The notes beneath the pieces were generated by a model, which was not told the origin of the DNA, made no database searches, and worked only from the letters and a program-made list of their open reading frames with translations. DNA of 64,000 bases. It comes from CBDCYN01 sp965224205. Its GTDB lineage: Bacteria > Planctomycetota > Phycisphaerae > Phycisphaerales > Phycisphaeraceae. Below are positions 44,077 to 54,337 of the stretch, in pieces. The stretch covers positions 62,001 through 126,000 of the forward strand of contig CBDCYN010000009.1 of the NCBI GenBank assembly GCA_965224205.1, in the 5' to 3' direction. The stretch's first letter is position 1. Each line of letters begins with the position of its first letter. Both the position numbers and the translations under genes were made by a program.

Positions 44077-45656
44077 TCCCGCATCATTGACCCGGGGAAC
44101 GTGGGGGATAAAACGGCCTGTGTTCGATCGCGGTTTGGGGGTTCGTTCGACAAGAACCGATCCGCCAAACGCTGGCGGCGGTAGCTCCAACCCCGCCAAT
44201 CCGATAGATCTCCTTTGAGCTTCTGTTTAAGGCGGGACATGCTCTTGAGAACCGCGTCTTCGAACAGCGGATCGGTCAACGGGTCATGTGCATGATGCAG
44301 GAAAGCCTCCATCGCCGGCAGCGCGTCGGGGCCGAGTTGTTCGAGGTAGCGTAGGTCCAGCGGTTGCCCGGTCCCGGTGATCTGGCGGCAGTGGCGGACG
44401 TTGTAATTCGCGATGAACCCGTCGAGGTTGAGGAAACAACACACATAGAGCACCGCTAGGGTGGCCATCATATTGGTTCGTACCAACCACGCATTAGATT
44501 TCTCAGCGACGATCTTCGCGACGATCAAGACCAAGCCGACGCCAACCAAGCCCATCCATATCCCCGCGGCCAGCCGCCATCGTGTGAGGCTATAGGCGTC
44601 CATGTACAGCCCCAAACGCCACAGCGACCCGATCGTCAGGAACACGTTCTGCCCCAGCCACAGGTACACCAGCCGCCGGCACCAAGGGTCGTTCTGTGTC
44701 TGGCTGCCGGGCCGGAACGTGACGAGCACCAACATCGCTGCCAGCAACGCTGTGACGATCAGCGGGTACGCCCCTCGGTGGGCGTACTGGGCGTAGGTCA
44801 TCCCATCGGGCAGCTGAGCACCACCGAACAGATACATCACGTCTAGCACGGTCTGGACCGCGAACACCGCGTTGAAGGCCACGAGGCACCGCACGACCAG
44901 CTGCGGCGATAACACACGGATCAGCCACCCGGCCAGTGGGTCTTTCGGGGCCACGAACGTCTTAACACGATCGCGGGGCACAAAATGGACGACCCCGTCG
45001 CGCATGACCATCTCCATCCGCCGCCGCCGACCCCGCCCGCGTAATAATGCCCACGACCACACCAGCACGAGAGACCATAGGAGAATCCGGTTAGCCGTCA
45101 CGGCATGAAAAAGTTCCCCGAGGTCTGAGGCCCAGCCGGTAATCACGGGGTTGGCCAGCCAGAACAGCAAGACAAAGATCATGCTCAACCCAGCCGCAGC
45201 CACCCAATGCAGTAGCCCGCGTATCTGTTGTGCTGATCTACCGGATCGGGACAACAGCCATCTGGGGATCAACCTGCTATCTATAAAAAACCGCGTCCAT
45301 CCAAGGACGAAGAAATGGCCCACCGACCCCACCCACACCGACAGGGGTACCCTAAAGTCATGCCGTGAAAGGATCGCCAAGCTCACGAGTGTCACCGCGG
45401 CTACCAGCACCGCCAGTATCGCGGGGTACTCGAACAACGCCGCCACCAACCCGGCCGTCATCGCAAGCCCGGTCTTGCCTCCGAAAGACCGATGCAGCCC
45501 CCGACCTTTCCGCGCCCACAGGGCCAAAACCACCAACGCGATAAACAGGCCGACGGTCCAACCCATGGGCTGATCGTAAAACAACCGATCCGCTGTGATC
45601 ATCAGTACGCAGCAACATACTCCTAGCGCGGTGGCGCCGCGCAGCCAGTGACCCAT
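44073..45656 (-). CDS. Multi-pass membrane protein, DUF4173/DUF4153-like
   Basis: 527 residues with about twelve hydrophobic helices in the first 420 (TVGLFIALVVLALWA, LAMTAGLVAALFEYPAILAVLVAAV, and so on), then a soluble C-terminal 100 residues (LRYLEQLGPDALPAMEAFLHHAHDPL). DGMTYAQYAHRGAYPLIVTALLA and the following LNLDGFIANYNVRH are typical of the DUF4173 group. The biochemical role is unknown. Confidence 0.75.
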   Translation of the reverse strand: MGHWLRGATALGVCCCVLMITADRLFYDQPMGWTVGLFIALVVLALWARKGRGLHRSFGGKTGLAMTAGLVAALFEYPAILAVLVAAVTLVSLAILSRHDFRVPLSVWVGSVGHFFVLGWTRFFIDSRLIPRWLLSRSGRSAQQIRGLLHWVAAAGLSMIFVLLFWLANPVITGWASDLGELFHAVTANRILLWSLVLVWSWALLRGRGRRRRMEMVMRDGVVHFVPRDRVKTFVAPKDPLAGWLIRVLSPQLVVRCLVAFNAVFAVQTVLDVMYLFGGAQLPDGMTYAQYAHRGAYPLIVTALLAAMLVLVTFRPGSQTQNDPWCRRLVYLWLGQNVFLTIGSLWRLGLYMDAYSLTRWRLAAGIWMGLVGVGLVLIVAKIVAEKSNAWLVRTNMMATLAVLYVCCFLNLDGFIANYNVRHCRQITGTGQPLDLRYLEQLGPDALPAMEAFLHHAHDPLTDPLFEDAVLKSMSRLKQKLKGDLSDWRGWSYRRQRLADRFLSNEPPNRDRTQAVLSPTFPGSMMRD

Positions 45657-46086
45657 GGCTTACTCCTAATCGATGTTAAACGCGAGAAGACGTGTCTATC
45701 GTCGCCCCGGTGCGTCCGTTGCTATACGCGTCACGGATCAAAAAACCGCATCGATGACGTCGGGGGCACCCGATGGACCCCCAAGATGATTTTTCAGGCA
45801 GAGACTAACGTGATCGATAGGGGTACATACGATAGCCGTAAGACCGGGTTCACCTAGAGCCAGATGCGTATGAACATTTTGTATCACGGTCAAACGACCT
45901 AATCCACACAATCAGACATCACCGGCAATACCTCACGGTGGCCGTGCCCATGGAACGGCTCATCGCCAACTGAGGCGTTGGCTGTTACCAATGCCGCGTC
46001 GGGCGCGATGACGGCTTATCTGCCGGTACGAATCCCAAGATAGAGGGTCTCTGCACCGCGATACTTGTTTCTTGCGCTTGCGGAGC
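45657..46086. other. Gene-free spacer
   Basis: About 430 bases between two minus-strand genes. Short open frames are present but none resembles a protein or has a ribosome site. I see no repeat or RNA gene. Confidence 0.4.
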
Positions 46087-46464
46087 CTATCTAGCGCTCT
46101 CGCCCGACAGGGGGTCCGGGTCTTTGGGGCCCGGTGGGCTTGTATCGCTTCGCAATTTCTTCCAACAAACCGGAACAAGGCCAATAAGCAGCAACGGCAC
46201 GAACCAAACAATGATCACCAAACGGAACAGCTTCGCGATAACCCCGAGGTTAGGCGACCATAATTGTCGCCACATCTTGCCCCAGATCTGTGCCTGCCAG
46301 TGGATATTTTCAAAGGGTAAATTGGGAGTGAACTGACCGATCGCCCCACCACAGGCGGTGCAGGTGTGGTCCAAAGGATCGACCGGTTTAAGACAGTGCA
46401 AGCAGAGCGGCGTCTCGCCGGACCGCACCGGATCGGGTTCGGGTTGTTTTTCGTCTGTGTCCAT
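46087..46464 (-). CDS. Zinc-ribbon membrane protein, function unknown
   Basis: 125 residues from the ATG at 46464 (a GTG 12 bases upstream is possible). A four-cysteine zinc ribbon, CLHCLKPVDPLDHTCTACG, lies near residues 20-40. One or two membrane helices follow (LFRLVIIVWFVPLLLIGLVPV), then a polar Pro-rich tail. No wider family recognised. Confidence 0.6.
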   Translation of the reverse strand: MDTDEKQPEPDPVRSGETPLCLHCLKPVDPLDHTCTACGGAIGQFTPNLPFENIHWQAQIWGKMWRQLWSPNLGVIAKLFRLVIIVWFVPLLLIGLVPVCWKKLRSDTSPPGPKDPDPLSGESAR

Positions 46465-46616
46465 GCGATGAATCACATGATACCGACCCCGGATAAGAAT
46501 ACGGCATGAAAGAGAAACGCGGCACGGAGATGATCGAATTCAACGCCGTGCTCGACGCGGTATTTCGATTCAGGAGGGGTCTCCAAACCGTCAAAGAGCC
46601 ACCGGGGTCCGTGCCC

Positions 46617-47438
46617 CTACCAGTACCGCTCGAAGTGGATATTCCCCGGCTGGTCACGGGTCTGGAGGGTAAAGCCGTGGCCCTTGAGCATCTCTTCGCT
46701 GCTGGTGATCATCGCCGGGTTGCCGCATAAGAACACGTGGCACTGCTGCGGGTCGAGCTTGGCGCCGACGGCTTGTTCGTACGCCTCGGGCTCGAGCACG
46801 GCCTGGACCCGGCCGCGCAGGCCTTGCCAGTCTGAGTCGTCGGGTTCGCGTGTGACCGTGGGCAGGTAGACCACGGTCTCGTCTTCAGCGCTGGCCCGCT
46901 CGAGTTCTTCGCGGTACCCAAGGTCATCAGCGAGCCGGACACCGTGGATGATGACCAGCCGCCGCCAACGGTCTTGCCCGCGGTGGGTGCGTAGCATGGA
47001 GAGATACGGGGCCAACCCGGTGCCGGTGGCGACCAGGACCAGGTCCTTGTCCGGGGGCACGCCGTCGAGCGTGAACCCGCCTTTGATCTTGTCGTCCATC
47101 CAGATCTTATCGCCCTCGTTTAGGTCCCAGAGCATCGGGGTGAACCGGCCGTCGTCGACCAGTACGACGTAGAGCTCGAGGTGGTCGCGCTCGTTGGCTG
47201 ACGAGGCGATCGAGAACGCCCGACGCAGCAGACGGGTCCGCGGCTTGCCCGGGCCCTGGGGCGCGTTGGCGGGTGGCTCGTCCGAAGGGTCTCTGGGCAG
47301 GCCGATCGTGGTGAACTGCCCGGGCTTGAACGGCGCGACTTCCCCGCTGTCGGGGCGGATGCGGATCACCCGCAGCTCATTATTGAAGTCTTCGCGGTAG
47401 ATCAGCGAGGCGTTAAGAATGTCGGACGAGTTTGGCAT
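46617..47438 (-). CDS. fpr: Ferredoxin--NADP+ reductase
   Basis: 273 residues. The FAD domain has FKPGQFTTIGL and LLRRAFSIASS. The NADP domain has VLVATGTGLAPYLSMLR and VFLCGNPAMI. The C-terminal HFERYW resembles the aromatic ending of subclass-I bacterial Fpr enzymes. It moves electrons between ferredoxin or flavodoxin and NADP(H). The Pro-rich insertion at residues 48-70 (DPSDEPPANAPQGPG) is longer than usual. It is a stand-alone gene. Confidence 0.93.
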   Translation of the reverse strand: MPNSSDILNASLIYREDFNNELRVIRIRPDSGEVAPFKPGQFTTIGLPRDPSDEPPANAPQGPGKPRTRLLRRAFSIASSANERDHLELYVVLVDDGRFTPMLWDLNEGDKIWMDDKIKGGFTLDGVPPDKDLVLVATGTGLAPYLSMLRTHRGQDRWRRLVIIHGVRLADDLGYREELERASAEDETVVYLPTVTREPDDSDWQGLRGRVQAVLEPEAYEQAVGAKLDPQQCHVFLCGNPAMITSSEEMLKGHGFTLQTRDQPGNIHFERYW

Positions 47439-47508
47439 CGGTATCGTTCCCGTCGAGTTCAGTCAGGGTAAGAAAGAAGAAGAGATAGGTTGTCCCTGAG
47501 CCATCGCC

Positions 47509-48537
47509 TCATCCCACCCGCTCGGGTTTGCGTTGACGGCTCATGAGGCGGCTGATCCCTTCGATCGGGTCGAGCCCGTCGAACAGGACATCGTACACGG
47601 TCTGCGTGATCGGCATCTCCACGCCGTGTTTCTCGGCCAGCTCGACGACGGAACGGGTGGTGGGCACCCCTTCAACGACGCCGGGCATGGATTTGAGGAT
47701 CTCCTCGAGTTTGCGGCCCTTGCCCAGTTGTTCGCCGCAGGTGCGGTTGCGCCCCGTGGGTGAAAAGCAGGTCGTCGCCAGGTCGCCCACCCCTGCGATC
47801 CCAAAGAACGTCTGTTGGGAAGCGCCCATCGCCACGCCCAGGCGCGTGATCTCTGCCAATCCTCGCGATAGCAACGCGCTCTTGGCGTTGTTGCCCGCCT
47901 GTAAACCGTCGAGGATCCCCGCCGCCAGGGCGATGACGTTCTTCGTGGCCCCCGCTAGCTCCACGCCCAGCAGGTCGCGGTGGGTATAGACCCTAAACCA
48001 GTGGGTGGTAAAGATCTCTTGAGCCAATAGTGCGATCGCGTCGTCTTCGCTGGCGGCGCACACGGTCGCGGGCAGGCACCGCGCCAGCTCATCGGCAACG
48101 GTCGGGCCCGATAGCGCCACCATCGGCCGGTCCCCGGCTTTGCCCAGCGCATCGGTGATGATCTGCGTGGGTCGCAGCAGGGTCGTGTTCTCGATCCCCT
48201 TCGAGACCGAGGCGATCGGCACATCATCGGGCACGGCCGGGGCCAGCTGTTGCCACGCCTTGCGCAGGTACTGGGTGGGGATGGCCGAGACGATCAGATG
48301 CGCATCGCCGAACGCGGTCGCGTCGTCCGTGGTCAGCCGCACCGAATCGGGGATCCGGCACCCGGGCTGGTAGCGGCGGTTCTCCCGGGTCTGGATCATC
48401 TCGTCGATGTGTTCCTGGGACGAACCCCAGATGGTTACCCGGCAGCCACGGCTTTCTAGCAGCAGGGCACAGACCGTGGCCATGGCCCCGTCGCCGATGA
48501 TCGTGATGCCTCTAGCCTGTGATATCGTGTCGGTCAT
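47509..48537 (-). CDS. gpsA: Glycerol-3-phosphate dehydrogenase [NAD(P)+]
   Basis: 342 residues. The N-terminal Rossmann motif IIGDGAMATVCALLLESRG (GxGxMA) precedes NRRYQPGCRIP, VSKGIENTTLLRP, SGPTVADEL and ELAGATKNVIALAAGILDGLQAGNNAKSAL with the catalytic Lys. The C-terminal part has GDLATTCFSPTGRNRTCGEQLGKG. It makes sn-glycerol-3-phosphate for phospholipids. Its product also enters lipids, but no lipid gene is adjacent. Confidence 0.97.
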   Translation of the reverse strand: MTDTISQARGITIIGDGAMATVCALLLESRGCRVTIWGSSQEHIDEMIQTRENRRYQPGCRIPDSVRLTTDDATAFGDAHLIVSAIPTQYLRKAWQQLAPAVPDDVPIASVSKGIENTTLLRPTQIITDALGKAGDRPMVALSGPTVADELARCLPATVCAASEDDAIALLAQEIFTTHWFRVYTHRDLLGVELAGATKNVIALAAGILDGLQAGNNAKSALLSRGLAEITRLGVAMGASQQTFFGIAGVGDLATTCFSPTGRNRTCGEQLGKGRKLEEILKSMPGVVEGVPTTRSVVELAEKHGVEMPITQTVYDVLFDGLDPIEGISRLMSRQRKPERVG

Positions 48538-48828
48538 AAACAGCGCATCCTCTCAAGTTTATTCTGACGTTTGCGGCAATCAGCAGCAAGCCAGCTTACG
48601 GCCGGCGGTTTGTATACCTTATACCCGATCGGGCTGTGGAGATGGTCCGAACCGTTGGCCAAGCCAAGAGACGCATCGCGTTTCCAAACACCGCGACGAT
48701 GGTGTGTTGGATATCGAAAATTTCCTTGCCGTGTACACGAACCCTGTCGTACTTTCACTCGGGGTCGGCAAGGCCGGACGCTGGGCAGGGATAGGTGTTC
48801 AATCGATGGGTTTCGACCCGGGCTCACT

Positions 48829-51738
48829 ATGATTCGGCAAATCGCTCACAGTGTACTGCTGGTCGTGATCTTTCTGATCCGAGGCACACCCGGGGCCGCG
48901 GCGGCGGGCGGGACCCCACCGAATCAGATTCAGGACGTTCTCGAGGTGGTTCACCTGCCGGTCACCCGAGATACCTGGGTGTCTTCGGTCGAAGGTGAGC
49001 GTGACGCGAACCTCGGGGGGGCGTCACGCCTCAAGACCAAAGGGATCCAGGAATTCGCGATCATCGATGTCGATCCCTCCCCGGTCCGAGGGCGGGTCGT
49101 GGTCGCTGCGACCCTGCACCTGCATTGTCGCAGCAAGGATCCGCAACGCAGGTTAACGGTATCCACCCTCGCTAGTGACTGGGTGGAAGGGGTCTCAACA
49201 ACTTACCGTCCGCGGGTGGGGGCGGCGTCTTTTCTCTGGGCTCAGCAAGACCGGCGCTTCTGGGCGTACCCGGGCAGTGACATCACCGCGGTGATCAACG
49301 GCCGGGGCCACACCATCTGGGGGTTTTCGGACGCCACGGCACCGTCAGCGGATGGGTGGCAGCATGTGGCGGTCCGCCCTGCCGTGGTGGCCGCGCGAGT
49401 GGCCGGGGTCAGTTACGGTTTCGTGGTGTTCGATGATGTGGGCAGTGAATACACCCGCCGGGGTCAACGGTTTACCTACCACTTATTCCCGAATCGGTAC
49501 TTCGCTAGCCGTCAGGCGGGGCGCCGGTTGCGACCCTATTTAACCGTCGAGCTCGGCGTTGAAGATCATCTCCCACCGGTAGGAGTCGACCGAGTTGGAC
49601 AAGCCAGGGCGGATGAACCACTACCCCCCGGGCAGGCCATCATCACGTGGAACACACCCGCAGACGTAGGCCCCGCGGGCACGATCGGGTTCGACGTGCG
49701 GGTCGACGACGCCTCGCCGTTTCGTTGGGACGATGCCCAGGCGGTCCCCCGGTACTTGATCCCCATGGCCAGGCGGGCCGGCGAACCGGTCACGATGTTG
49801 CTTCGAGACCTTGGCTTTGAACCGGGATCGAAGATCTCCGTTGGCGTTCGCCCGATTGATGCAGCCGGGAATCGAGGGCCGGTATCGGTAGGTTGGGCTG
49901 AGCTATCGGGTCCTGCCCCGCCAGACCCGCTCGCGTCGGTGGTAGTACCCGTTGAGCTCTTCGCGGAGTTAGCGTCACCGCCTCGGCTGGGTGAATTCAA
50001 GGTTTCGGTCATCGACCCACTGGATAAGGTACATCCGGTGACGGGACAGATGATCCCGCGACACCAGGACGGTTACCTGCAAGCCAATCACCTCTGGTCT
50101 GCATCGCAAAACCTCGTGCGGTTGTTTGCGGCGAAGAACGAGTTCGTGTCGTTTCAGATTCTGCTGGAAGGGGATCCTGAGCCGGTCCATGCTAGCCTCC
50201 GGTTCCCGAACCGCGGTCCGGCAGCTGCCCGAACGAAGGTTCTGTGCCCGCTACCTGTTCCGACCCCGATCGGTGACCTGCCGGATCCGGTGATCGAACC
50301 GTGGAAATCCCGAGGCCGTGAACCGGTCAAGGGCCAACGCTTCACAACCTTGCTAGCAGAGATCTACGTGCCGCACGACGCGCCGGCGGGGATCCAAGAA
50401 GGGACGCTGCGCCTAGAGACTCAAGACGGGGCGATCGATGTAGAGATCGAACTGCGGGTGTGGGACTTTACCCTCCCAGACTATCTGTCCTTTATTCCGC
50501 AGATGAACTGCTACGGCCTGCCGGGGCCCCCTCAAGAGGTGAAGTACTACCGCCTGGCCCATATCCACCGCACATGTCTTAACCGTCTGCCGTACAACTG
50601 GACCGGTCAGGTGCGCGGGGGTCACGCCCCGGATCGTCGGGGCGACGGCTGGGACTGGCGCCGTTTTGATCGTCGGTTCGGGCCGTTGCTAGACGGGTCC
50701 GCGTTTAAAGATCTGCCTCGAAAAAGTGTGCCGATCGATGCATTCTACCTGCCGATAAACGAGAACTGGCCCATGGACCTCGAACGCTCTTTTAAGGGTT
50801 CGTACTGGGCCGATGAGGCATTTACGCCCGGGTACCGGCGGCAATTCATGGACGCGTGTCGGCGGTTCACCGGGCATCTCAAAGACCGGGGTTGGAACGA
50901 CACGCATTTCGAGTTTTATCTCAACAATAAGGTGTTCTTCAAGAGACCGGGCTGGGGCCGGTGCAGCGCCCCGTGGATCTTTGACGAGCCGGTCCATACC
51001 CAAGATTTTTGGGCGTTGCGCTGGTACGGCACGGCGTTTCACGAAGCGGTCACCCCGGTACGGGGCGACGTCAAGATGGCGTTCCGTTGTGATATCTCCC
51101 GGCCGCAGTGGCAGCGAGATCTGCTTGATGGTCTTTTGGATGTGAACGTGGTCAGCGGGGCGATGCGTTCGTATCACCGAGTGGTGATAGGCCGCAAAGC
51201 CCGGTGGGGGCAGTTGGTTTACGAGTACGGCGGGTCGAACGCGATTACCCGATCCAACGTGCAGCCCGCGGCGTGGTGCGTTGATGCGTGGTGTTTAGGG
51301 GCCGATGGTGTGCTGCCTTGGCAGACCGTTGGGAACAATCGATCATGGGAGAAAGCCGACTCGTTGTCCCTTTTCTATCCCGGCGGGCCGGTCGGGGACG
51401 GAGGCCCGGTCCCCAGCCTCCGGCTCAAAGCGTACCGGCGTGGGCAGCAGGACGTGGAGTATCTGACCATCCTATCGAGGTCGCTGGGGCTGCCGAGGTG
51501 GGCCGTGGGTGAGGCGGCACGGAAGCGGCTAGGCGTTGAAGCGGGTTTCGAGAAGTCCAGTGAGAGTGATGCGGGCACGCTCCGTTACGACGATCTCACC
51601 CCGGAGCAGCTTTGGGATCTGCGCGTGCGTGTCGGCTCATTACTCGACGGTTTGAAACCACCCGCCAAGCGGCGATGGGTCGACCTTCGCACGCCGACGC
51701 GCGACACGACGCAGCTTCGAGATTTGGGGCATTTCTAA
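48829..51738 (+). CDS. Large secreted DUF4091 (GH123-like) protein
   Basis: 969 residues from the ATG at 48829, which begins a signal peptide (MIRQIAHSVLLVVIFLIRGTPGAAAA); an open frame extends 86 codons upstream without coding look. A DNRLRE-like module (DTWVSSVEGERDANLGGASRL, residues 45-220) is followed by an Ig/FN3-like stretch (GQAIITWNTPADVG) and the DUF4091 part: FAAKNEFVSFQILLEG, a central region with YNWTGQVRGG, and the C-terminal LKAYRRGQQDVEYLTIL. Family members are thought to act on polysaccharides; the substrate is unknown. Confidence 0.8.
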   Translation: MIRQIAHSVLLVVIFLIRGTPGAAAAGGTPPNQIQDVLEVVHLPVTRDTWVSSVEGERDANLGGASRLKTKGIQEFAIIDVDPSPVRGRVVVAATLHLHCRSKDPQRRLTVSTLASDWVEGVSTTYRPRVGAASFLWAQQDRRFWAYPGSDITAVINGRGHTIWGFSDATAPSADGWQHVAVRPAVVAARVAGVSYGFVVFDDVGSEYTRRGQRFTYHLFPNRYFASRQAGRRLRPYLTVELGVEDHLPPVGVDRVGQARADEPLPPGQAIITWNTPADVGPAGTIGFDVRVDDASPFRWDDAQAVPRYLIPMARRAGEPVTMLLRDLGFEPGSKISVGVRPIDAAGNRGPVSVGWAELSGPAPPDPLASVVVPVELFAELASPPRLGEFKVSVIDPLDKVHPVTGQMIPRHQDGYLQANHLWSASQNLVRLFAAKNEFVSFQILLEGDPEPVHASLRFPNRGPAAARTKVLCPLPVPTPIGDLPDPVIEPWKSRGREPVKGQRFTTLLAEIYVPHDAPAGIQEGTLRLETQDGAIDVEIELRVWDFTLPDYLSFIPQMNCYGLPGPPQEVKYYRLAHIHRTCLNRLPYNWTGQVRGGHAPDRRGDGWDWRRFDRRFGPLLDGSAFKDLPRKSVPIDAFYLPINENWPMDLERSFKGSYWADEAFTPGYRRQFMDACRRFTGHLKDRGWNDTHFEFYLNNKVFFKRPGWGRCSAPWIFDEPVHTQDFWALRWYGTAFHEAVTPVRGDVKMAFRCDISRPQWQRDLLDGLLDVNVVSGAMRSYHRVVIGRKARWGQLVYEYGGSNAITRSNVQPAAWCVDAWCLGADGVLPWQTVGNNRSWEKADSLSLFYPGGPVGDGGPVPSLRLKAYRRGQQDVEYLTILSRSLGLPRWAVGEAARKRLGVEAGFEKSSESDAGTLRYDDLTPEQLWDLRVRVGSLLDGLKPPAKRRWVDLRTPTRDTTQLRDLGHF

Positions 51739-53288
51739 CCCGAGTGCTTGGCGGGGTGCTCGGTCGACATAAACGGGAAACTGTCTTCACGGTCCTCGCG
51801 GTCGGGGTCGTCCAGTTGGCTCGGTGGGGCGCCGCCCACCATCTGGCGGTTGGCGTGCCAGGCGATCAGGCCGATCAGCAGCATGAAGGATACCGAGCTG
51901 GAAATAAACGACCAGGTCATAAAATAAAGGAATCGATTGCCCGCGTTCGGGTGCAGGCCCCCGAGATCGGACGGGAATACCCCCAAGGCCATCGAGAGCG
52001 TAAAAACAGACAGCAAGACCCCCGCGATCAACGCGGCGTACAGCGCCCACCGCCGGCGGGCCATTACGTAGTATCCGATGATGATCAACGAGCACGCCAT
52101 GGAGATAAAGGAACAGAAGTAGGTGATAATCTCCGGAAGTCGTCCACGGTCAATCGCCATGCCCGGCGGTGTCACGCCCGCCAGGACCAGCAGCAGGCCC
52201 AGAGACTTCAACGCCAGCCAGCACGAGCAGATCACGATCGTGAACATCCCCGCGTGCTTGATCCGTTCGGGGCGCTTGCACCATAGCGCGAACTTCTGAC
52301 AACGGCTCACCGGGCGGGCGGCGATGGCGGTGTTGTCCAAGAACCGCAGCAGGTCGTCGGCCAATTCACGGGCGGTGGCGTAACGGTGGTCCGGGTGCTT
52401 GGCGATCGCTTTGAGGCAGATGGTCTCTAGGTCGCGGGGGATCTGGCGGTTGAGGGTACGCGGCGGAGGGGGGTCGGCGTAACAGATCTGGTAGTACAGC
52501 ATCTCGCCGCTGCCGGTGAACGGCAGCTGGCCGGTGATCAACCGGTACAGGACAACGCCGAGGCTGTAGATATCACTCCGCTCGTCCACCCGGTGCGCCT
52601 CGCCGCGCGCCTGCTCGGGGCTCATGTACGCGGGGGTGCCCAGCCGATCGCCGTCCATGGTCATGGTCACCTCGGCACCCGTACGCAGCGCCAGGCCAAA
52701 ATCCATCAAGACCGGCACCGCGACCCCGTCTTGCGAGTGGCGGATCATGATGTTCGAAGGTTTGATGTCACGGTGGATCACCCCGCGCTGGTGGGCGTGG
52801 TCGAGCGCGTGGGCCACCGCGACCACGAGGCGGGCGGCCTCCTGCAACCCGATCGGCTGCTTGGTCATCAGCGACGCCAGCGGCTGGCCGTCGACAAACT
52901 CGCTAGCCAAATACGGGACGGCCCCCTCTTGGCCAACCTCGTGAACCGAGACGATGTTGGGGTGCTGGAGCTGCGCGGCGCTGCGGCCTTCACGCATGAG
53001 GCGCTGGGCGTATTCGGGCGTCGTCTGAGGCCCGGCGTGAGGGATCTTCAGTGCTACGTACCGGCCCAGCTGGCTGTCTTTGGCCTTCCATACAACGCCA
53101 AACGCCCCGCAACCCAGCGGCTCGATGAGTTCGTATTGCGCGAAATTCTGATCGTGGGGGATCAGCCAGTCCGAGAAACTCAGTACACGACGAAACCGAC
53201 CGCTACAAACGGTGCACACCACGATCCGGGCACGCTGATCACGGGCCAGTGTGGGCCCTTGGCATTGTGGACAAAGCAGCTCTGACAC
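51735..53288 (-). CDS. Ser/Thr protein kinase with zinc ribbon and membrane helices
   Basis: About 517 residues from the GTG at 53288, preceded by ggag at good spacing (a GTG 21 bases upstream is an alternative). A CPQC...CTVC zinc ribbon leads into a Hanks-type kinase domain: GCGAFGVVWKAKD (Gly loop), VALKIPH (Lys), GVIHRDIKPSNIMI (catalytic loop), DFGLA, GTPAYMSPEQ. It is followed by four to five transmembrane helices and a short acidic tail, so sensing may be through the membrane part. It overlaps the convergent DUF4091 gene by four bases. This design is common in planctomycetes. Confidence 0.93.
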   Translation of the reverse strand: MSELLCPQCQGPTLARDQRARIVVCTVCSGRFRRVLSFSDWLIPHDQNFAQYELIEPLGCGAFGVVWKAKDSQLGRYVALKIPHAGPQTTPEYAQRLMREGRSAAQLQHPNIVSVHEVGQEGAVPYLASEFVDGQPLASLMTKQPIGLQEAARLVVAVAHALDHAHQRGVIHRDIKPSNIMIRHSQDGVAVPVLMDFGLALRTGAEVTMTMDGDRLGTPAYMSPEQARGEAHRVDERSDIYSLGVVLYRLITGQLPFTGSGEMLYYQICYADPPPPRTLNRQIPRDLETICLKAIAKHPDHRYATARELADDLLRFLDNTAIAARPVSRCQKFALWCKRPERIKHAGMFTIVICSCWLALKSLGLLLVLAGVTPPGMAIDRGRLPEIITYFCSFISMACSLIIIGYYVMARRRWALYAALIAGVLLSVFTLSMALGVFPSDLGGLHPNAGNRFLYFMTWSFISSSVSFMLLIGLIAWHANRQMVGGAPPSQLDDPDREDREDSFPFMSTEHPAKHSG

Positions 53289-53386
53289 GCAAAGATCTCC
53301 GGAGGTCACGTTAGCGTATCTTATCTCTTATTTGGGTCGTCTGGTTTTTTCCGATCTTCAATGACCGGGTCAGGTCACAAACTTGG

Positions 53387-53471
53387 CCTAGTGCTCGGCC
53401 ACGACCAAATTTTCAGGTTGGCCCCCCAGCGAGCCATGGACCCGAAAATTCAAACGTGACAAAGCACTAGG
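53387..53471. repeat. 85-bp inverted-repeat element (MITE-like)
   Basis: Ends cctagtgct (53387-53395) and agcactagg (53463-53471) form terminal inverted repeats, with further matching inside (acg / cgt; accaaattttc / gaaaatt). The centre is GC-rich. No target duplication is evident. It is non-coding. Confidence 0.6.
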
Positions 53472-53637
53472 TGCTACGTCACTAAATAAATCGACATCAA
53501 TGGAGTTACTCACCCTCCTCGTGGGCACGTAAAAAATAGGTCGCCCCCCACAGGAAAGGACAGATTATTTCCCAAGAGGCTCTAGCTGCGGGCTGGCAGC
53601 CCTCAGACAAGGATTTCGTGGGCATCCCTACCTCTCT

Positions 53638-53743
53638 TATTGATCTTTGAATTGTTGACTTAATTCCGAGGCTTGCCAGCAGATGGGTTTTTCAGGACCG
53701 AGCTAACTCCAGAGCAGTTAAGTCAACAATTCAAAGATCAATA
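53638..53743. repeat. Perfect 26-bp inverted repeat with 54-bp spacer
   Basis: The arm at 53638-53663 (tattgatctttgaattgttg onward) is the exact complement of 53718-53743. The spacer is not self-complementary. No gene lies within 400 bases on either side, apart from the kinase start. It resembles transposon end repeats with the interior lost, or a long RNA stem. Confidence 0.75.
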
Positions 53744-54033
53744 GGACAACCTTACGCCGTATTATCATCCGGGATCGATACCTTACCCGTAAAATCGTGT
53801 GGCATGACGTACTGGTATCCCGTCACCGACGCGCGGTCTGCACGAACGTACGGGTAATCAGACGAGAGTTGACCCATCCACACCGCTTGACGACTCACTC
53901 CGCAACCCCGACTCGTTCACACCCTCGACACCAGCGAACCATGATGAGTAGCTTAGTGAGTGGCTCGGGAAATATTCCCGTCGCTGCTGATGTAACGATA
54001 ACGAGATCATTCGTATTTATGGTTAAGAGGCTC

Positions 54034-54098
54034 ATTGATGTTTTAATCATGACATCACCTTAAAAAAGACCGTGGGTCTGCGTGATTGATGTTTTAAT
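54034..54098. repeat. Two 14-bp direct repeats upstream of a PEP-CTERM gene
   Basis: attgatgttttaat occurs at 54034-54047 and 54085-54098, 51 bases apart (about five helix turns), about 240-300 bases ahead of the gene at 54338. They could be regulator sites. The rest of 53310-54337 holds no recognised gene. Confidence 0.45.
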
Positions 54099-54337
54099 GA
54101 TGCTTGCTTACGAGAGTTAATATGGGTAATATGCAAAAGATTGGTCAATATATGAGGTTTAAGAGTAACCTGTGAAAAAATACAGGCTGACGATCTATAA
54201 AGCCCCTGCTGACAAGCTGCCAACGACGGTGTCGCACCACGTGGGAGTGGTTTTTCAGAGGTCTCAAGAGAAGTTTGTTCTGCTTACGGGTCCGGGATCT
54301 CATCTTTCCAACCTAAATTTCAATGAAGGAGTGATCA

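Noticed and set aside
53797..54063. Open frame of 88 codons on the plus strand
   Set aside because: No ribosome site, His/Arg-rich random-looking composition in its first half, and no family resemblance.
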